A DNA stretch of 64,000 nucleotides, taken from Nannocystis pusilla. Its GTDB lineage: Bacteria > Myxococcota_A > Polyangia > Nannocystales > Nannocystaceae. Both the position numbers and the translations under genes were made by a program. Shown piece after piece: positions 27,180-35,214 of this stretch. Position 1 is the first letter of the stretch. Every line of letters begins with the position of its first letter. The notes beneath the pieces were generated by a model, which was not told the origin of the DNA, searched no databases, and was given only the letters and a program-made list of their open reading frames with translations. Location of the stretch: assembly GCF_020073745.1 (NCBI RefSeq), contig NZ_JAIRAU010000029.1:1-64000 (forward strand). Direction: 5' to 3'.

Positions 27180-27208
27180 CTGACAGGGCGCGCGACCCCG
27201 CGTAGATT
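27180..27208 (+). promoter_or_regulatory. Candidate sigma-70-type promoter of the PiT gene
   Basis: CTGACA at 27180 and TAGATT at 27203 are 17 bases apart, matching housekeeping -35 and -10 spacing. The start codon at 27254 is 45 bases further on. A prediction by eye. Confidence 0.45.
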
Positions 27209-27253
27209 TTCGGCGCAGGCGGCCTTCCGGCGGCCTCGACCCAGGAGCACCTC

Positions 27254-28669
27254 ATGGAGGCGATGTTCGAAGGGCTGACGACGACGACGGGGTTCCTGCT
27301 GGTCGTCTCGCTCCTCATCGCGTTCGGGTTCGAATTCGTCAACGGCTTCCACGACACGGCCAACGCGGTCGCGACGGTGATCTACACCCGTTCGTTGCGG
27401 CCGTGGACGGCGGTGATCCTGTCGGGGGTGTGCAACTTCCTCGGCGTGTTCGTCGGCGGACTCGCGGTCGCGCTCAGCATCATCCACCTGTTGCCGCTCG
27501 AGCTGCTGGTGTCGAGCGGGGTCGGGCTCGGGCTGGCGATGATCCTGTCGCTGCTGCTGGCGGCGACGCTGTGGAACCTCGGGACCTGGTACCTCGGGCT
27601 GCCGTCCTCGAGCTCGCACACGATGATCGGCTCGATCCTGGGCGTCGGGATCGCCAACTCGATGCTGCCGGGCCACGAGTTCGGCGCGGGCGTCAACTGG
27701 GCCAAGGTCTCCGACGTCGGCATGGCGCTGCTGCTGTCGCCGCTGATCGGCTTCACGCTGGCGGCGCTGCTGCTGCTGCTGGCGAAGCGGTTGATCCGCG
27801 ACCCGCAGCTGTACCGCGCGCCGCTCGGGTCGCGCCCGCCGCCGCCGTGGATCCGCAGCATCCTCATCTTCACCTGCACCGGTGTCAGCTTCGCCCACGG
27901 CTCCAACGACGGCCAGAAGGGCGTCGGCCTGGTGATGCTGATCCTGATGGGCGTGGTCCCGGCCGGGTTCGCCATCAACATGGCGGTGACCGAGCCGCAG
28001 CTGCAGCGAGCGGAGGCGGCGGTGGTGACGATCCACGACTCGCTCGGCGCGGCCGCGATGGCGGCGCCCGGCGTGCGCGCCAAGCTGGCCGAGGTCGAGG
28101 ACGAGCTGCAGTCGCTCAAGGCGATGCTCGGCACGGCGAAGAGCCCCGCCGAGATCCCCGCCGACCAGCGCTTCGCGGTCCGCCGCGACGTGCTGCTGAT
28201 CGACTCGACGCTGAAGGAGCTCGACAAGGCGAAGGCGCTGGTGCTGCCCGACGAGCAGGCCGAGAAGGTCAAGGCGGCCCGCGCCGACCTGCGCGAGCTG
28301 ACCGACTACGCGCCCAACTGGGTGCTGTTCTGCGTCGCGCTGTCGCTCGGCATCGGGACCATGGTCGGCTGGAAGCGCATCGTCGTGACCGTCGGCGAGA
28401 AGATCGGCAAGGAGCACCTGACCTACGCGCAGGGCGCCTCGGCCGAGCTGGTGGCGATGAGCACGATCGGGATCTCCGCCGGCCTGGGGCTGCCGGTCAG
28501 CACCACCCACGTGCTGTCGTCGGGGGTCGCGGGCACCATGGTCGCTCAGCGCGCCGGGCTGCAGGCCTCGACGGTGTTGAAGATCGCGTCGGCCTGGGTG
28601 CTGACGCTGCCGGCGTCGATGCTGCTGGCGGGGACCCTCTTCCTGGTGTTCCGCGCGATGCTCTGTTAG
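27254..28669 (+). CDS. pit: PiT-family inorganic phosphate transporter
   Basis: A 471-residue inner-membrane phosphate:cation symporter. The two PiT half-repeats are both visible: GFEFVNGFHDTANAVAT in the first half and FAHGSNDGQKGVG in the second, with about ten hydrophobic helices in total. A soluble loop of about 90 residues (roughly 240-355, rich in Ala/Lys/Glu) separates the halves. GLPVSTTHVLSSGVAG near the end is a further family motif. ATG 27254 is preceded by AGGAGCACCTC. The upstream GTCAC repeats suggest control by a PhoB/PhoP-like regulator. Confidence 0.95.
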   Translation: MEAMFEGLTTTTGFLLVVSLLIAFGFEFVNGFHDTANAVATVIYTRSLRPWTAVILSGVCNFLGVFVGGLAVALSIIHLLPLELLVSSGVGLGLAMILSLLLAATLWNLGTWYLGLPSSSSHTMIGSILGVGIANSMLPGHEFGAGVNWAKVSDVGMALLLSPLIGFTLAALLLLLAKRLIRDPQLYRAPLGSRPPPPWIRSILIFTCTGVSFAHGSNDGQKGVGLVMLILMGVVPAGFAINMAVTEPQLQRAEAAVVTIHDSLGAAAMAAPGVRAKLAEVEDELQSLKAMLGTAKSPAEIPADQRFAVRRDVLLIDSTLKELDKAKALVLPDEQAEKVKAARADLRELTDYAPNWVLFCVALSLGIGTMVGWKRIVVTVGEKIGKEHLTYAQGASAELVAMSTIGISAGLGLPVSTTHVLSSGVAGTMVAQRAGLQASTVLKIASAWVLTLPASMLLAGTLFLVFRAMLC

Positions 28670-28724
28670 CCGCGCGCCGACGCGCCCGGGCGAGCGGCTA
28701 CAATGCGCGGCGGAGGTGACCTCG

Positions 28725-29003
28725 ATGCGCAGGTTCTCGCTGCTCGTGCCGGTGATCGTGATCGCTGCGGTCGGTTGTGACAGGTCGACCACGCCGCCCG
28801 ACGCCAACATCGGCGGCGCCTACCTCGTGACCCGCGAGACGCCGTTCTTCGACAGCGGCTGCGACCAGGACCGCCTCGGCGACGGCAAGCTGGGCAAGAA
28901 GACCCGCTTCACGCTGGTGGCCGCGCGCAGCGGCTGCTGGACCATCAAGCTCGACGACGAGGACGAGACCTACATCGTGCCGACGCACGTGCGCGCCGAG
29001 TGA
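28725..29003 (+). CDS. Small lipoprotein, function unknown
   Basis: A 92-residue protein with signal RRFSLLVPVIVIAAVGC. The mature 72 residues hold two further Cys and a compact beta-rich pattern (TRFTLVAARSGCWTIKLDDE). A strong ribosome site, GGAGGTGA, sits 7 bases before ATG 28725, deciding the start over an upstream in-frame ATG at 28716-like positions. No family recognised. Confidence 0.75.
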   Translation: MRRFSLLVPVIVIAAVGCDRSTTPPDANIGGAYLVTRETPFFDSGCDQDRLGDGKLGKKTRFTLVAARSGCWTIKLDDEDETYIVPTHVRAE

Positions 29004-29130
29004 CGCCCCGCCCGTAAGAGCGTGGCATCGGGCACACCGGCGAGGCGCTCGCGGTGGCTCGGTCGGTCCACCGGGCCCAGAATTGCGCGCGGGCGGTCGC
29101 GAGTTTCGCGGCTCCAGGGGGGCGAGCGAG

Positions 29131-29598
29131 ATGGTGCGACGCATCAGCATGGCCGCGGGGATCGCCTGTTTTCTGGCCATCGGGACAGGTTGCGATCTGG
29201 CCGCACCCGAGGCGGCGCCGCAGCCGTGCGGCCCCGACGGCGGGCCCTGCCCGGTCGGGACGGTGTGCGAGGACGACCCCGACGACGACTGCGATCCACT
29301 ACGGTCGCGCAGCTGCCCGTCGCGCTGCGAGCCGGCGCCGTGCGGCGAGATGTTCGAAGTGACATGTTCCGAGGGACAGGTGTGTGTCGACGACCCGAGC
29401 GACACCTGCGACCCCGCCGCCGGTCCTTGCCCCGGGGTGTGCGCCGAGTCCGGGGCGCAACCGGTGCTGTGCGCCGAACTCGGTCGCACCTTCGTGTCGC
29501 ACAGCCTCGACCTGTGCAAGCAGATCCTGTTCATCTGCGAGGTCGGCTGGATCCCGTTCTACAACAGCTGCGGCTGCGGCTGTCAGTTCGAGGGCTGA
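29131..29598 (+). CDS. Cys-rich lipoprotein, small paralogue of the 59165-59914 protein
   Basis: A 155-residue lipoprotein with signal ACFLAIGTGC. The mature part holds repeated Cys modules of the form VCEDDPDDDCDP and VCVDDPSDTCDP, then a unique C-terminal module ending FICEVGWIPFYNSCGCGC. The protein encoded at 59165-59914 has the same module order and end (CAYDWKPFFEESGCGC), so they are paralogues of different repeat number. Two 14-bp phased repeat units lie inside the coding sequence near 29349-29380. The start is ATG 29131, just before the signal. Probably a surface protein with disulfides. Confidence 0.82.
   Translation: MVRRISMAAGIACFLAIGTGCDLAAPEAAPQPCGPDGGPCPVGTVCEDDPDDDCDPLRSRSCPSRCEPAPCGEMFEVTCSEGQVCVDDPSDTCDPAAGPCPGVCAESGAQPVLCAELGRTFVSHSLDLCKQILFICEVGWIPFYNSCGCGCQFEG
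29349..29380. repeat. 14-bp CATG-phased repeat inside coding sequence, 3 nodes
   Basis: Nodes GATG at 29349, CATG at 29363 and CAGG at 29377, 14 bp apart. The units encode part of the linker between two Cys modules (EVTCSEGQVC). Because 14 is not a multiple of three, neighbouring units are read in different frames. Confidence 0.6.
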
Positions 29599-29603
29599 GC
29601 GGA

Positions 29604-29736
29604 GGGCCAGTGATTCGGGCTCGCGCGCGGCCTCGCCGCCCAGCCAACGCGCCCGCCGGGCGCGTCTCGGGCTAACCCGTCCAGCGAGCGAGGCGGCCCC
29701 GCGCGGCCGGCCCGTGCGAGCCCGAATCACTGGCCC
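29604..29736. terminator. Long inverted repeat, 21-bp perfect arms, between convergent genes
   Basis: Arms at 29604-29624 and 29716-29736 are perfect complements (core GTGATTCGGGCTCGC). Shorter nested complementary blocks (GCCTCGC/GCGAGGC) occur inside the 91-base loop. It fills the gap between the convergent Cys-rich lipoprotein and the 29833-30489 gene, so bidirectional termination is the simplest role. No U-tract is present. Confidence 0.6.
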
Positions 29737-29832
29737 CCCGCTCGGCGATCGAGCCGGCACGAGCCGGCCGAGGGTCCTGGGTGCGTGTACCGGCTCGCGG
29801 GGAGCGACGCCGGACCCGACCATCGAGCGCTC

Positions 29833-30489
29833 CTAACAGATGCGCCGGATCGTGATGACCCCGCTGGCGCGCGCCGACGGCAGGCCGGACTCGGACTTGC
29901 CGACCCAGAACTTCTTGCGCTCACCGATCGCCCAGCCCACATACTGCGCGACCGGCAGATCGACCTCCTGCTTTTTCTGCTGGGTGATCACCCACGCGGT
30001 CGACTTGACGACGTTGGCCGGGGTGCCGTCACAGTCCGGTCCGTCGCCGACGTACAGGCTCAGCATCGCCTGCTGCGAGAAGGCGCTGCCATCGCTCTTC
30101 TTGACGTGAAAGCGGGTGAACGTGGGATCGGCATATTGGGCCGACGCCGTCAGCGTGATGCCGTCGTCGGCGCTGCAGCCGGCCTCGGCGGCGGTGTAGG
30201 CGGGGAAGTGCGCGTTCTCGATCACGAGCGGCGTCAGACAGCGCGCGCTCCCGTCAGCGCCGATGTTGTCGCCGCCGCGCAGCGCGGGGAGCGGTGCCCC
30301 CGCTTCGTGCAGCTCGAGATCCGGGTTCGTCGCCGAAGCGGCGCAGCCTCCGGCCTCGCGCGATTCCGGATCGATCGCTGTGGCGCATTCGCTCTCCTCG
30401 CGGGCCTCGTGATCGCGGGCGTCGCACGCGCTCGCCCAGCCGAGCGCGGCGGTGAATACAATCTTCGGGGTCATCCAGTTCCGTCTCAT
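29833..30489 (-). CDS. Secreted lipoprotein, function unknown
   Basis: A 218-residue protein with signal KIVFTAALGWASAC and mature beta-rich sequence with paired Cys (ARCLTPLVIENAHF and CSADDGITLTASAQY). A very strong ribosome site AAGGAGGAG lies 6 to 14 bases before ATG 30489, which overrides the longer open frame. No family is recognised. It is divergent from a LuxR regulator 187 bp away, which may control it. Confidence 0.78.
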   Translation of the reverse strand: MRRNWMTPKIVFTAALGWASACDARDHEAREESECATAIDPESREAGGCAASATNPDLELHEAGAPLPALRGGDNIGADGSARCLTPLVIENAHFPAYTAAEAGCSADDGITLTASAQYADPTFTRFHVKKSDGSAFSQQAMLSLYVGDGPDCDGTPANVVKSTAWVITQQKKQEVDLPVAQYVGWAIGERKKFWVGKSESGLPSARASGVITIRRIC

Positions 30490-30676
30490 GCCATTCTCCT
30501 CCTTCGGGTCGGCCGCCGCGCCGTGAATCGACCGTGGCTCCGAACTCGACCTCTCCAGCCTGGCCGTCGTTCCCAGCCGGGCCAGGTTGCCGATCGGCCA
30601 CCTCGAGAATGCGCGGAATCGCCGGCGACTCGTAGCAATCCTTGCGGGCCGCGCGGAGCCGTTCCACGCTGGCGAC

Positions 30677-31756
30677 ATGGACGCCATCAGTGATCAGCAA
30701 CACGAGCGATTGGAGGAGGCGCGGCGGGTGCTCCGCAGCTGGAGCCCGTCGCGGAAGGTGCCGGAGATAATCGCCTCGGGTCTATCCGTGCTCCACGGCG
30801 GGCTCCCGTCCGGGGTCTATTGCGTCTCCGATCGAGGGCGGGGTGACTTGGCTGTCGGCGCGCTCTCGGGGATGCTCATCGACAGGTTGCTCGACACGCC
30901 GTTCATGCGCACCGATCAGCTGTTCTCGCGGACATTCGCGGATGTGTCCGAGGAGGAGAGCGTTTGGGGCGCCGAGAACCGGCCGGTCATGGGCGATGAT
31001 CTGCGCCGGGATTCGTATCGCTGGCGGGCATTTCAGCGGACGTTGATGGCAGAGCTCGGATACAGGGACAACCTGCGCATCTTCTTTGCGAGCAAGGACG
31101 CCTGGCTCGGCTGGTGCGGCTCCTTCGCCATCGGCTCGCAAGTCTTCACGGAGAGCGACCGGGCGCTTCTCAGCCTGTTCGCCGAGGATCTGCAGCGCGT
31201 CTTGCTCGCCTGGCACGAGCTCGCTCCGGCTTTCGGCACCGCGCACTCGATGGTGCAGGTCGCCATGGGGTGGCCTTCCCCGGTGTTCGCGTACACCTGC
31301 GCCGGGCAGTTCCTGTTCGCGAACGACGCCGCGAGGCTCACGCACGTCCGCATGCCCGAATGGTTGGATGAGGCTCTCGCCGACAATTCCCGCGCCGTGG
31401 AAGGCTGGGATCGGATGTTCTTGCCCTACGCGGGCGGCTCGATCCTCCTGTTCTGGCGGCGTAGCAGCGACGGTCCGCAGATCTGCCTGTTCGACGCCAA
31501 CGTGGTGGCTCGTCTGGAGCTGCCGCCGCATCTGCAGCGGATCGCGCTCCTGGTGATGCAGGGCTGCTCGAACAAGGAGATCGCACGCTTGACGAGGCTG
31601 TCGCCCGTTACGGTCAAGCGTTACCTCGAGAAGTTGCGCAAGCGTACGGGTGGGGCCAAGAGCCGCGGAGAATTCGCGTACCAGGCGAGACGCGACTCGT
31701 TCGCGGCGTACGACCTCTGGCCCGTGAAGTTCCAGCGGACGCGTGCATCGGGGTGA
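30677..31756 (+). CDS. LuxR-family transcriptional regulator
   Basis: A 359-residue regulator. Residues about 1-200 have a GAF/autoinducer-type sensor look (MLIDRLLDTPFMRTDQLFSR, SVWGAENRPVMGDDLRRD). A PAS-like middle segment (about 205-285) follows. The C-terminal 60 residues form a LuxR helix-turn-helix (LVMQGCSNKEIARLTRLSPV and TVKRYLEKLRKRTG). No receiver Asp is present, so it senses a ligand or a partner, not phosphorylation. ATG 30677 is chosen as the first start next to coding-like sequence. Its likely target is the divergent lipoprotein gene. Confidence 0.82.
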   Translation: MDAISDQQHERLEEARRVLRSWSPSRKVPEIIASGLSVLHGGLPSGVYCVSDRGRGDLAVGALSGMLIDRLLDTPFMRTDQLFSRTFADVSEEESVWGAENRPVMGDDLRRDSYRWRAFQRTLMAELGYRDNLRIFFASKDAWLGWCGSFAIGSQVFTESDRALLSLFAEDLQRVLLAWHELAPAFGTAHSMVQVAMGWPSPVFAYTCAGQFLFANDAARLTHVRMPEWLDEALADNSRAVEGWDRMFLPYAGGSILLFWRRSSDGPQICLFDANVVARLELPPHLQRIALLVMQGCSNKEIARLTRLSPVTVKRYLEKLRKRTGGAKSRGEFAYQARRDSFAAYDLWPVKFQRTRASG

Positions 31757-32171
31757 GATCGGCAATGAGCGCACTGCAGCGCGTTGCCGCGGGCAATCAG
31801 CTGTGCCTGCGAATGAACATTGTCGAGACCGCGACAGCCGCCGGGAGCGTCGCGCCGTTGCGACGCCGCCGGTCCTCGCGGGGCCGACGCGTGTGATACG
31901 AATCATGCGCATCGGAGGCCGTGTGGGGCTTCCGACATGTGTGAATCCTTTCGTCGGTCGAATCGCGCGGCGAGGAGACGCCGGCCTCGGCGTCGGTGCG
32001 CGCGGAATCGCGTTCAGAGCCGGTGGGGGCCAGCGGGCCGCGCGCGCTGGCTGCCCGGACCGCTGGGGCGGCGGCGGTTTTCGCCGCGGGCCTGTGTTAC
32101 CGTGTCCGGCGTGGGCGGCTCGGCCGGCTCGGCCGCGGCGGGCCGGTATGCTGCGACAGGAACTCTGAGAC
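31757..32171. other. Intergenic region without recognisable gene
   Basis: This 415-base stretch lies between the LuxR gene and the long regulatory-repeat protein gene. Open frames exist on both strands but show Arg/Pro-rich, non-coding composition and no ribosome sites. No hairpin or repeat of note was seen. Confidence 0.5.
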
Positions 32172-35135
32172 ATGACCCAAACGACACGGAAGTTCGTGAC
32201 CGCGAGCGCGCTGGGGGTGCTCGCGCTGCTGCTGTGGTGGTGGTCGGCGGGGCGGCGGGGCGAGGATGGGGCGGGCCAGGACGGCGCGCCGGCGGCCGGC
32301 GGGGCAGCGGCGCTCGACGTCGGGCCGCTGGTCGACGCGGCCAGGCTGCCTCGCTTCGACCCGCGGCGCGCCGATCGGTCGGCCGTCTCGGGGCACGTGC
32401 GCGAGCCTGACGGGCGCGCCATCGCCGGAGCGACGGTGTGCGCGGGCAGCTCGGCGCCGGGGCTCGACGCGAAGGAGCTGGCGGCTCGCACCTGTGCGAC
32501 CAGCGAGGCCGACGGCAGCTATCGCATCGAGGGGCTGTTGCCGGTGCCGCACTTCGTGCACGCGAGCGCGCCGGGGCACCTCCCGGCGGGCTATCGCCGG
32601 GGCAAGGGGGCGCGCGCGCGCGGGCGGGTGACGCTGTTGGCGGGGCAGGAGACGCGCGAGGTCGACGTGGTGCTGCGACCCGGCGGGGTCGAGCTGAAGG
32701 GCGTCGTGCGCGACCTCAGCGGCGGCGAGCTCGAGGGGGCGCAGGTGACGTCGGGCTATGCGATCGCCCGCTCGGGGGCCGACGGGGAATTCACGATGTG
32801 GGTGGCGCCGGGCGAGACGGTCGTCCAGGCGCGCGCCGAGGGCTACGCCCCGGGGTTCATGATCGGCGTGGCGCCGGGGCTGCTGTTCGAGATCGCGTTG
32901 ACGCCGGAGTCGGTGCTGGTCGGCAAGGTGGTGCGCGCGGAGGACGGCGCGCCGGTCGCGGGCGCGGACGTGTGGGCGCAGCAGCAGTTCGAGGGCGTCG
33001 GGCCGGCCCGCACCGACGCGAACGGGCAGTTCCGGGTCGAGGGGCTGAAGCCGGGGGCCTACCGGCTCGAGGCGTTCCACGACGAGGCCTACGGCGCGGC
33101 GCCCGAGAGCGCGGTGCTCGGGTTGGGCGAGACGTCGGAGCCGATCGTGATCCGGGCGCACCCGGCGTACCTGGTCGAAGGGACAGTCACGATCGCGGGC
33201 GGGGAGTCGTGCGAGCGCGGCTGGGTGCGCCTGACCGACAAGACGGCGGGCGTGCGCCACGCGGACGTCGAGGCCGACGGGTCGGTGCGGATCCGCGGGG
33301 TGCTGCCGGGGTCGTACGAGCCGCAGGTCGAATGCGACACGTACGTGAGCCAGGGGCCCTACGAGGCGGTGACGGTCGGCGACGCGGCGGTCCGCGGGCT
33401 GCGCTGGGAGGTGCTGCCGGGCCAGGCGATCCGCGGCAAGGTCGTGCTGTCCGGAGGGACAGGTGTCGGCGGGATCCACGTGAGCGTCGAGCCCCAGGTC
33501 GACCCGGCCGCGCCGCGGGCCCTGGGCGCGCGCGCGTGGTCGCAGCCGAGCGCGCCCGACGGCCGCTTCGAGGCGGTGGGGCTCGTGCCGGGCAAATATC
33601 GCGTGTCCACGTCCTCGAGCCAGTACCCGCCGCCGGCGGCGCCGCTCGAGCTCGAATTGCCCGAAGGACAGGACCTCGAGGACATCGTGGTGTCGCTGCC
33701 GGCGACCGGCGAGCTGCGCGGGACGGTCAAGGACAGCGAGGGCCTGGCGGTGAAGGGCGTCGAGGTCGTGCTGCGCGGCGGGCAGCAGGAGCTGCCGACC
33801 ACGCGCACGCTCGACGACGGCAGCTTCCGCCTGGCGCACGTGCCGGCCGGCTCGTACCGCGTGCAGGCGGTCAGCGCGTGGGTGCCGCTGCAGGCGCCGG
33901 GGACCACCGACGACGATGTCCAGGGGGCGTCGGTGACGATCGCGGTCGGCGAGACGCGCGAGGTGCAATTGGCGGTGGAGTCGCAGCACGGGCGGATCGT
34001 CGGGCGAGTGGTCGACGCCGCCGGCGGGCCGCTGTCGGACGCGTTCGTCGAGGCGACGCGCGAGAGCGACAGCGCCGCGGCCGGGGCCGGCGACGGGCTC
34101 CGCGACTCGCGCTGGTCGCACTGGGGCGGCGAGACCCGCAAGCTCACCGACCAGGACGGGCGCTTCGAGCTGAATCGCCTCGGCGACGGCAATTACACGC
34201 TGGTGGCCCAGCGGCGCGGCGGCGGCGAGGGCTCGGTCGAGCACGTGGCGACCGGCAGCGAGGTCGAGATCAAGATCGCCGAGGCCGGATCGATCTCCGG
34301 CTCGGTGCGGCTCCAGGGCGGCGGTGCGCCGCAACAATTCGAGGTGACGCTGATCGAGCCGAGCACCGGCTGGCGCAGTAGTGACAGGTTCTTTCGGACA
34401 GGTGGCGCGTTCCGCTTCCCCGAGGTCCCGCGCGGCAACTACACGGTGATCGTGGAGGCGTCCGAGGGCTCGAGCTCGGGCAAGACGAGCGTGAGCGAGG
34501 GCGGCCGCGGCGAGGTGCAGCTCGAGCTGCTGCCGCTGGTGATGGTGCGCGGCCGGCTGGTCGACGCGCTGTCGGGAGCGCCGGTGCCGGGCATGGAGGT
34601 CCGGATCCGCGCCCGCGGGCAGGGGCACCTGTTCACGGGGTTCGACGAGACGCCGCGCGGCCAGACGTCCGACGAACAGGGCCGCTTCGAGGTCGAGAAG
34701 GTGGCGTCGGGCGCGGCCGAGGCGCTGGTGCTGCCGAAGCACTGGATCGAGAACGGTTACTCGACGTCGTCGATCATGCTGCAGGTGCCCGCGACGGGGG
34801 CGACGACGGTGGACATCGGCGACGTGAAGATCGCCGGCAAGCGGCGCGGCGAGAACGAGGCGCCCGGCGACCTCGGGCTGCGCGTGCGCCCGCCGGCCCC
34901 GGAGACCGAGCCGAGCGAGGCGAAGCTGGTGGTGGCGTCGCTGCGGCCGGGCGGGCCGGCGATGCAGGCGGGGCTGCAGATCGGCGACGAGATCGTGAGC
35001 GTCGACGGGCAGGACGTGACCGGCGCGAACGGCTATCTGTGGCACGAGCTGTCGGCGGTGCCGGCCGGCACGACGGTGCGGCTGGGGCTCGGCCGCGGGG
35101 CGACGATCGAGGTGCGCGCCGATGCGATGAATTGA
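32172..35135 (+). CDS. Large carboxypeptidase-regulatory-like repeat protein with C-terminal PDZ domain
   Basis: A 987-residue protein. An N-terminal membrane anchor or signal (about 8-25, ASALGVLALLLWWW) is followed by eight or more beta-sandwich repeats of the carboxypeptidase regulatory-like (CarboxypepD_reg/MSCRAMM-like) type. Each shows the pattern VxGxVxDxxGxPLxGAxV...T..DGxFxxxxLxxGxYxL. The last 90 residues form a PDZ domain (VVASLRPGGPAMQAGLQIGD, then VSVDGQDVTG). It is most likely a periplasmic or surface scaffold, PDZ binding a C-terminal peptide. ATG 32172 is the sensible start. Two repeat units of the 14-bp type lie within the coding sequence. Confidence 0.85.
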   Translation: MTQTTRKFVTASALGVLALLLWWWSAGRRGEDGAGQDGAPAAGGAAALDVGPLVDAARLPRFDPRRADRSAVSGHVREPDGRAIAGATVCAGSSAPGLDAKELAARTCATSEADGSYRIEGLLPVPHFVHASAPGHLPAGYRRGKGARARGRVTLLAGQETREVDVVLRPGGVELKGVVRDLSGGELEGAQVTSGYAIARSGADGEFTMWVAPGETVVQARAEGYAPGFMIGVAPGLLFEIALTPESVLVGKVVRAEDGAPVAGADVWAQQQFEGVGPARTDANGQFRVEGLKPGAYRLEAFHDEAYGAAPESAVLGLGETSEPIVIRAHPAYLVEGTVTIAGGESCERGWVRLTDKTAGVRHADVEADGSVRIRGVLPGSYEPQVECDTYVSQGPYEAVTVGDAAVRGLRWEVLPGQAIRGKVVLSGGTGVGGIHVSVEPQVDPAAPRALGARAWSQPSAPDGRFEAVGLVPGKYRVSTSSSQYPPPAAPLELELPEGQDLEDIVVSLPATGELRGTVKDSEGLAVKGVEVVLRGGQQELPTTRTLDDGSFRLAHVPAGSYRVQAVSAWVPLQAPGTTDDDVQGASVTIAVGETREVQLAVESQHGRIVGRVVDAAGGPLSDAFVEATRESDSAAAGAGDGLRDSRWSHWGGETRKLTDQDGRFELNRLGDGNYTLVAQRRGGGEGSVEHVATGSEVEIKIAEAGSISGSVRLQGGGAPQQFEVTLIEPSTGWRSSDRFFRTGGAFRFPEVPRGNYTVIVEASEGSSSGKTSVSEGGRGEVQLELLPLVMVRGRLVDALSGAPVPGMEVRIRARGQGHLFTGFDETPRGQTSDEQGRFEVEKVASGAAEALVLPKHWIENGYSTSSIMLQVPATGATTVDIGDVKIAGKRRGENEAPGDLGLRVRPPAPETEPSEAKLVVASLRPGGPAMQAGLQIGDEIVSVDGQDVTGANGYLWHELSAVPAGTTVRLGLGRGATIEVRADAMN
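33446..33463. repeat. Degenerate 14-bp phased unit inside coding sequence
   Basis: GCTG at 33446 and CAGG at 33460, with the TCC-GGAG-GGA type stem. Encoded in the regulatory-repeat protein. Weak taken alone; it fits the family pattern. Confidence 0.4.
34385..34402. repeat. Degenerate 14-bp phased unit inside coding sequence
   Basis: CAGG at 34385 and 34399, 14 bp apart, unit CAGGTTCTTTCGGA. Encoded in the same regulatory-repeat protein and phase-consistent with the family. Confidence 0.45.
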
Positions 35136-35214
35136 TTCGCGGAGCGTGGGCGGTGCACGTCGAGGGCGCGCTGCGGCTGTCCAGCGCGCGTGGGCCGACG
35201 CGAGCGCGGAGAAA

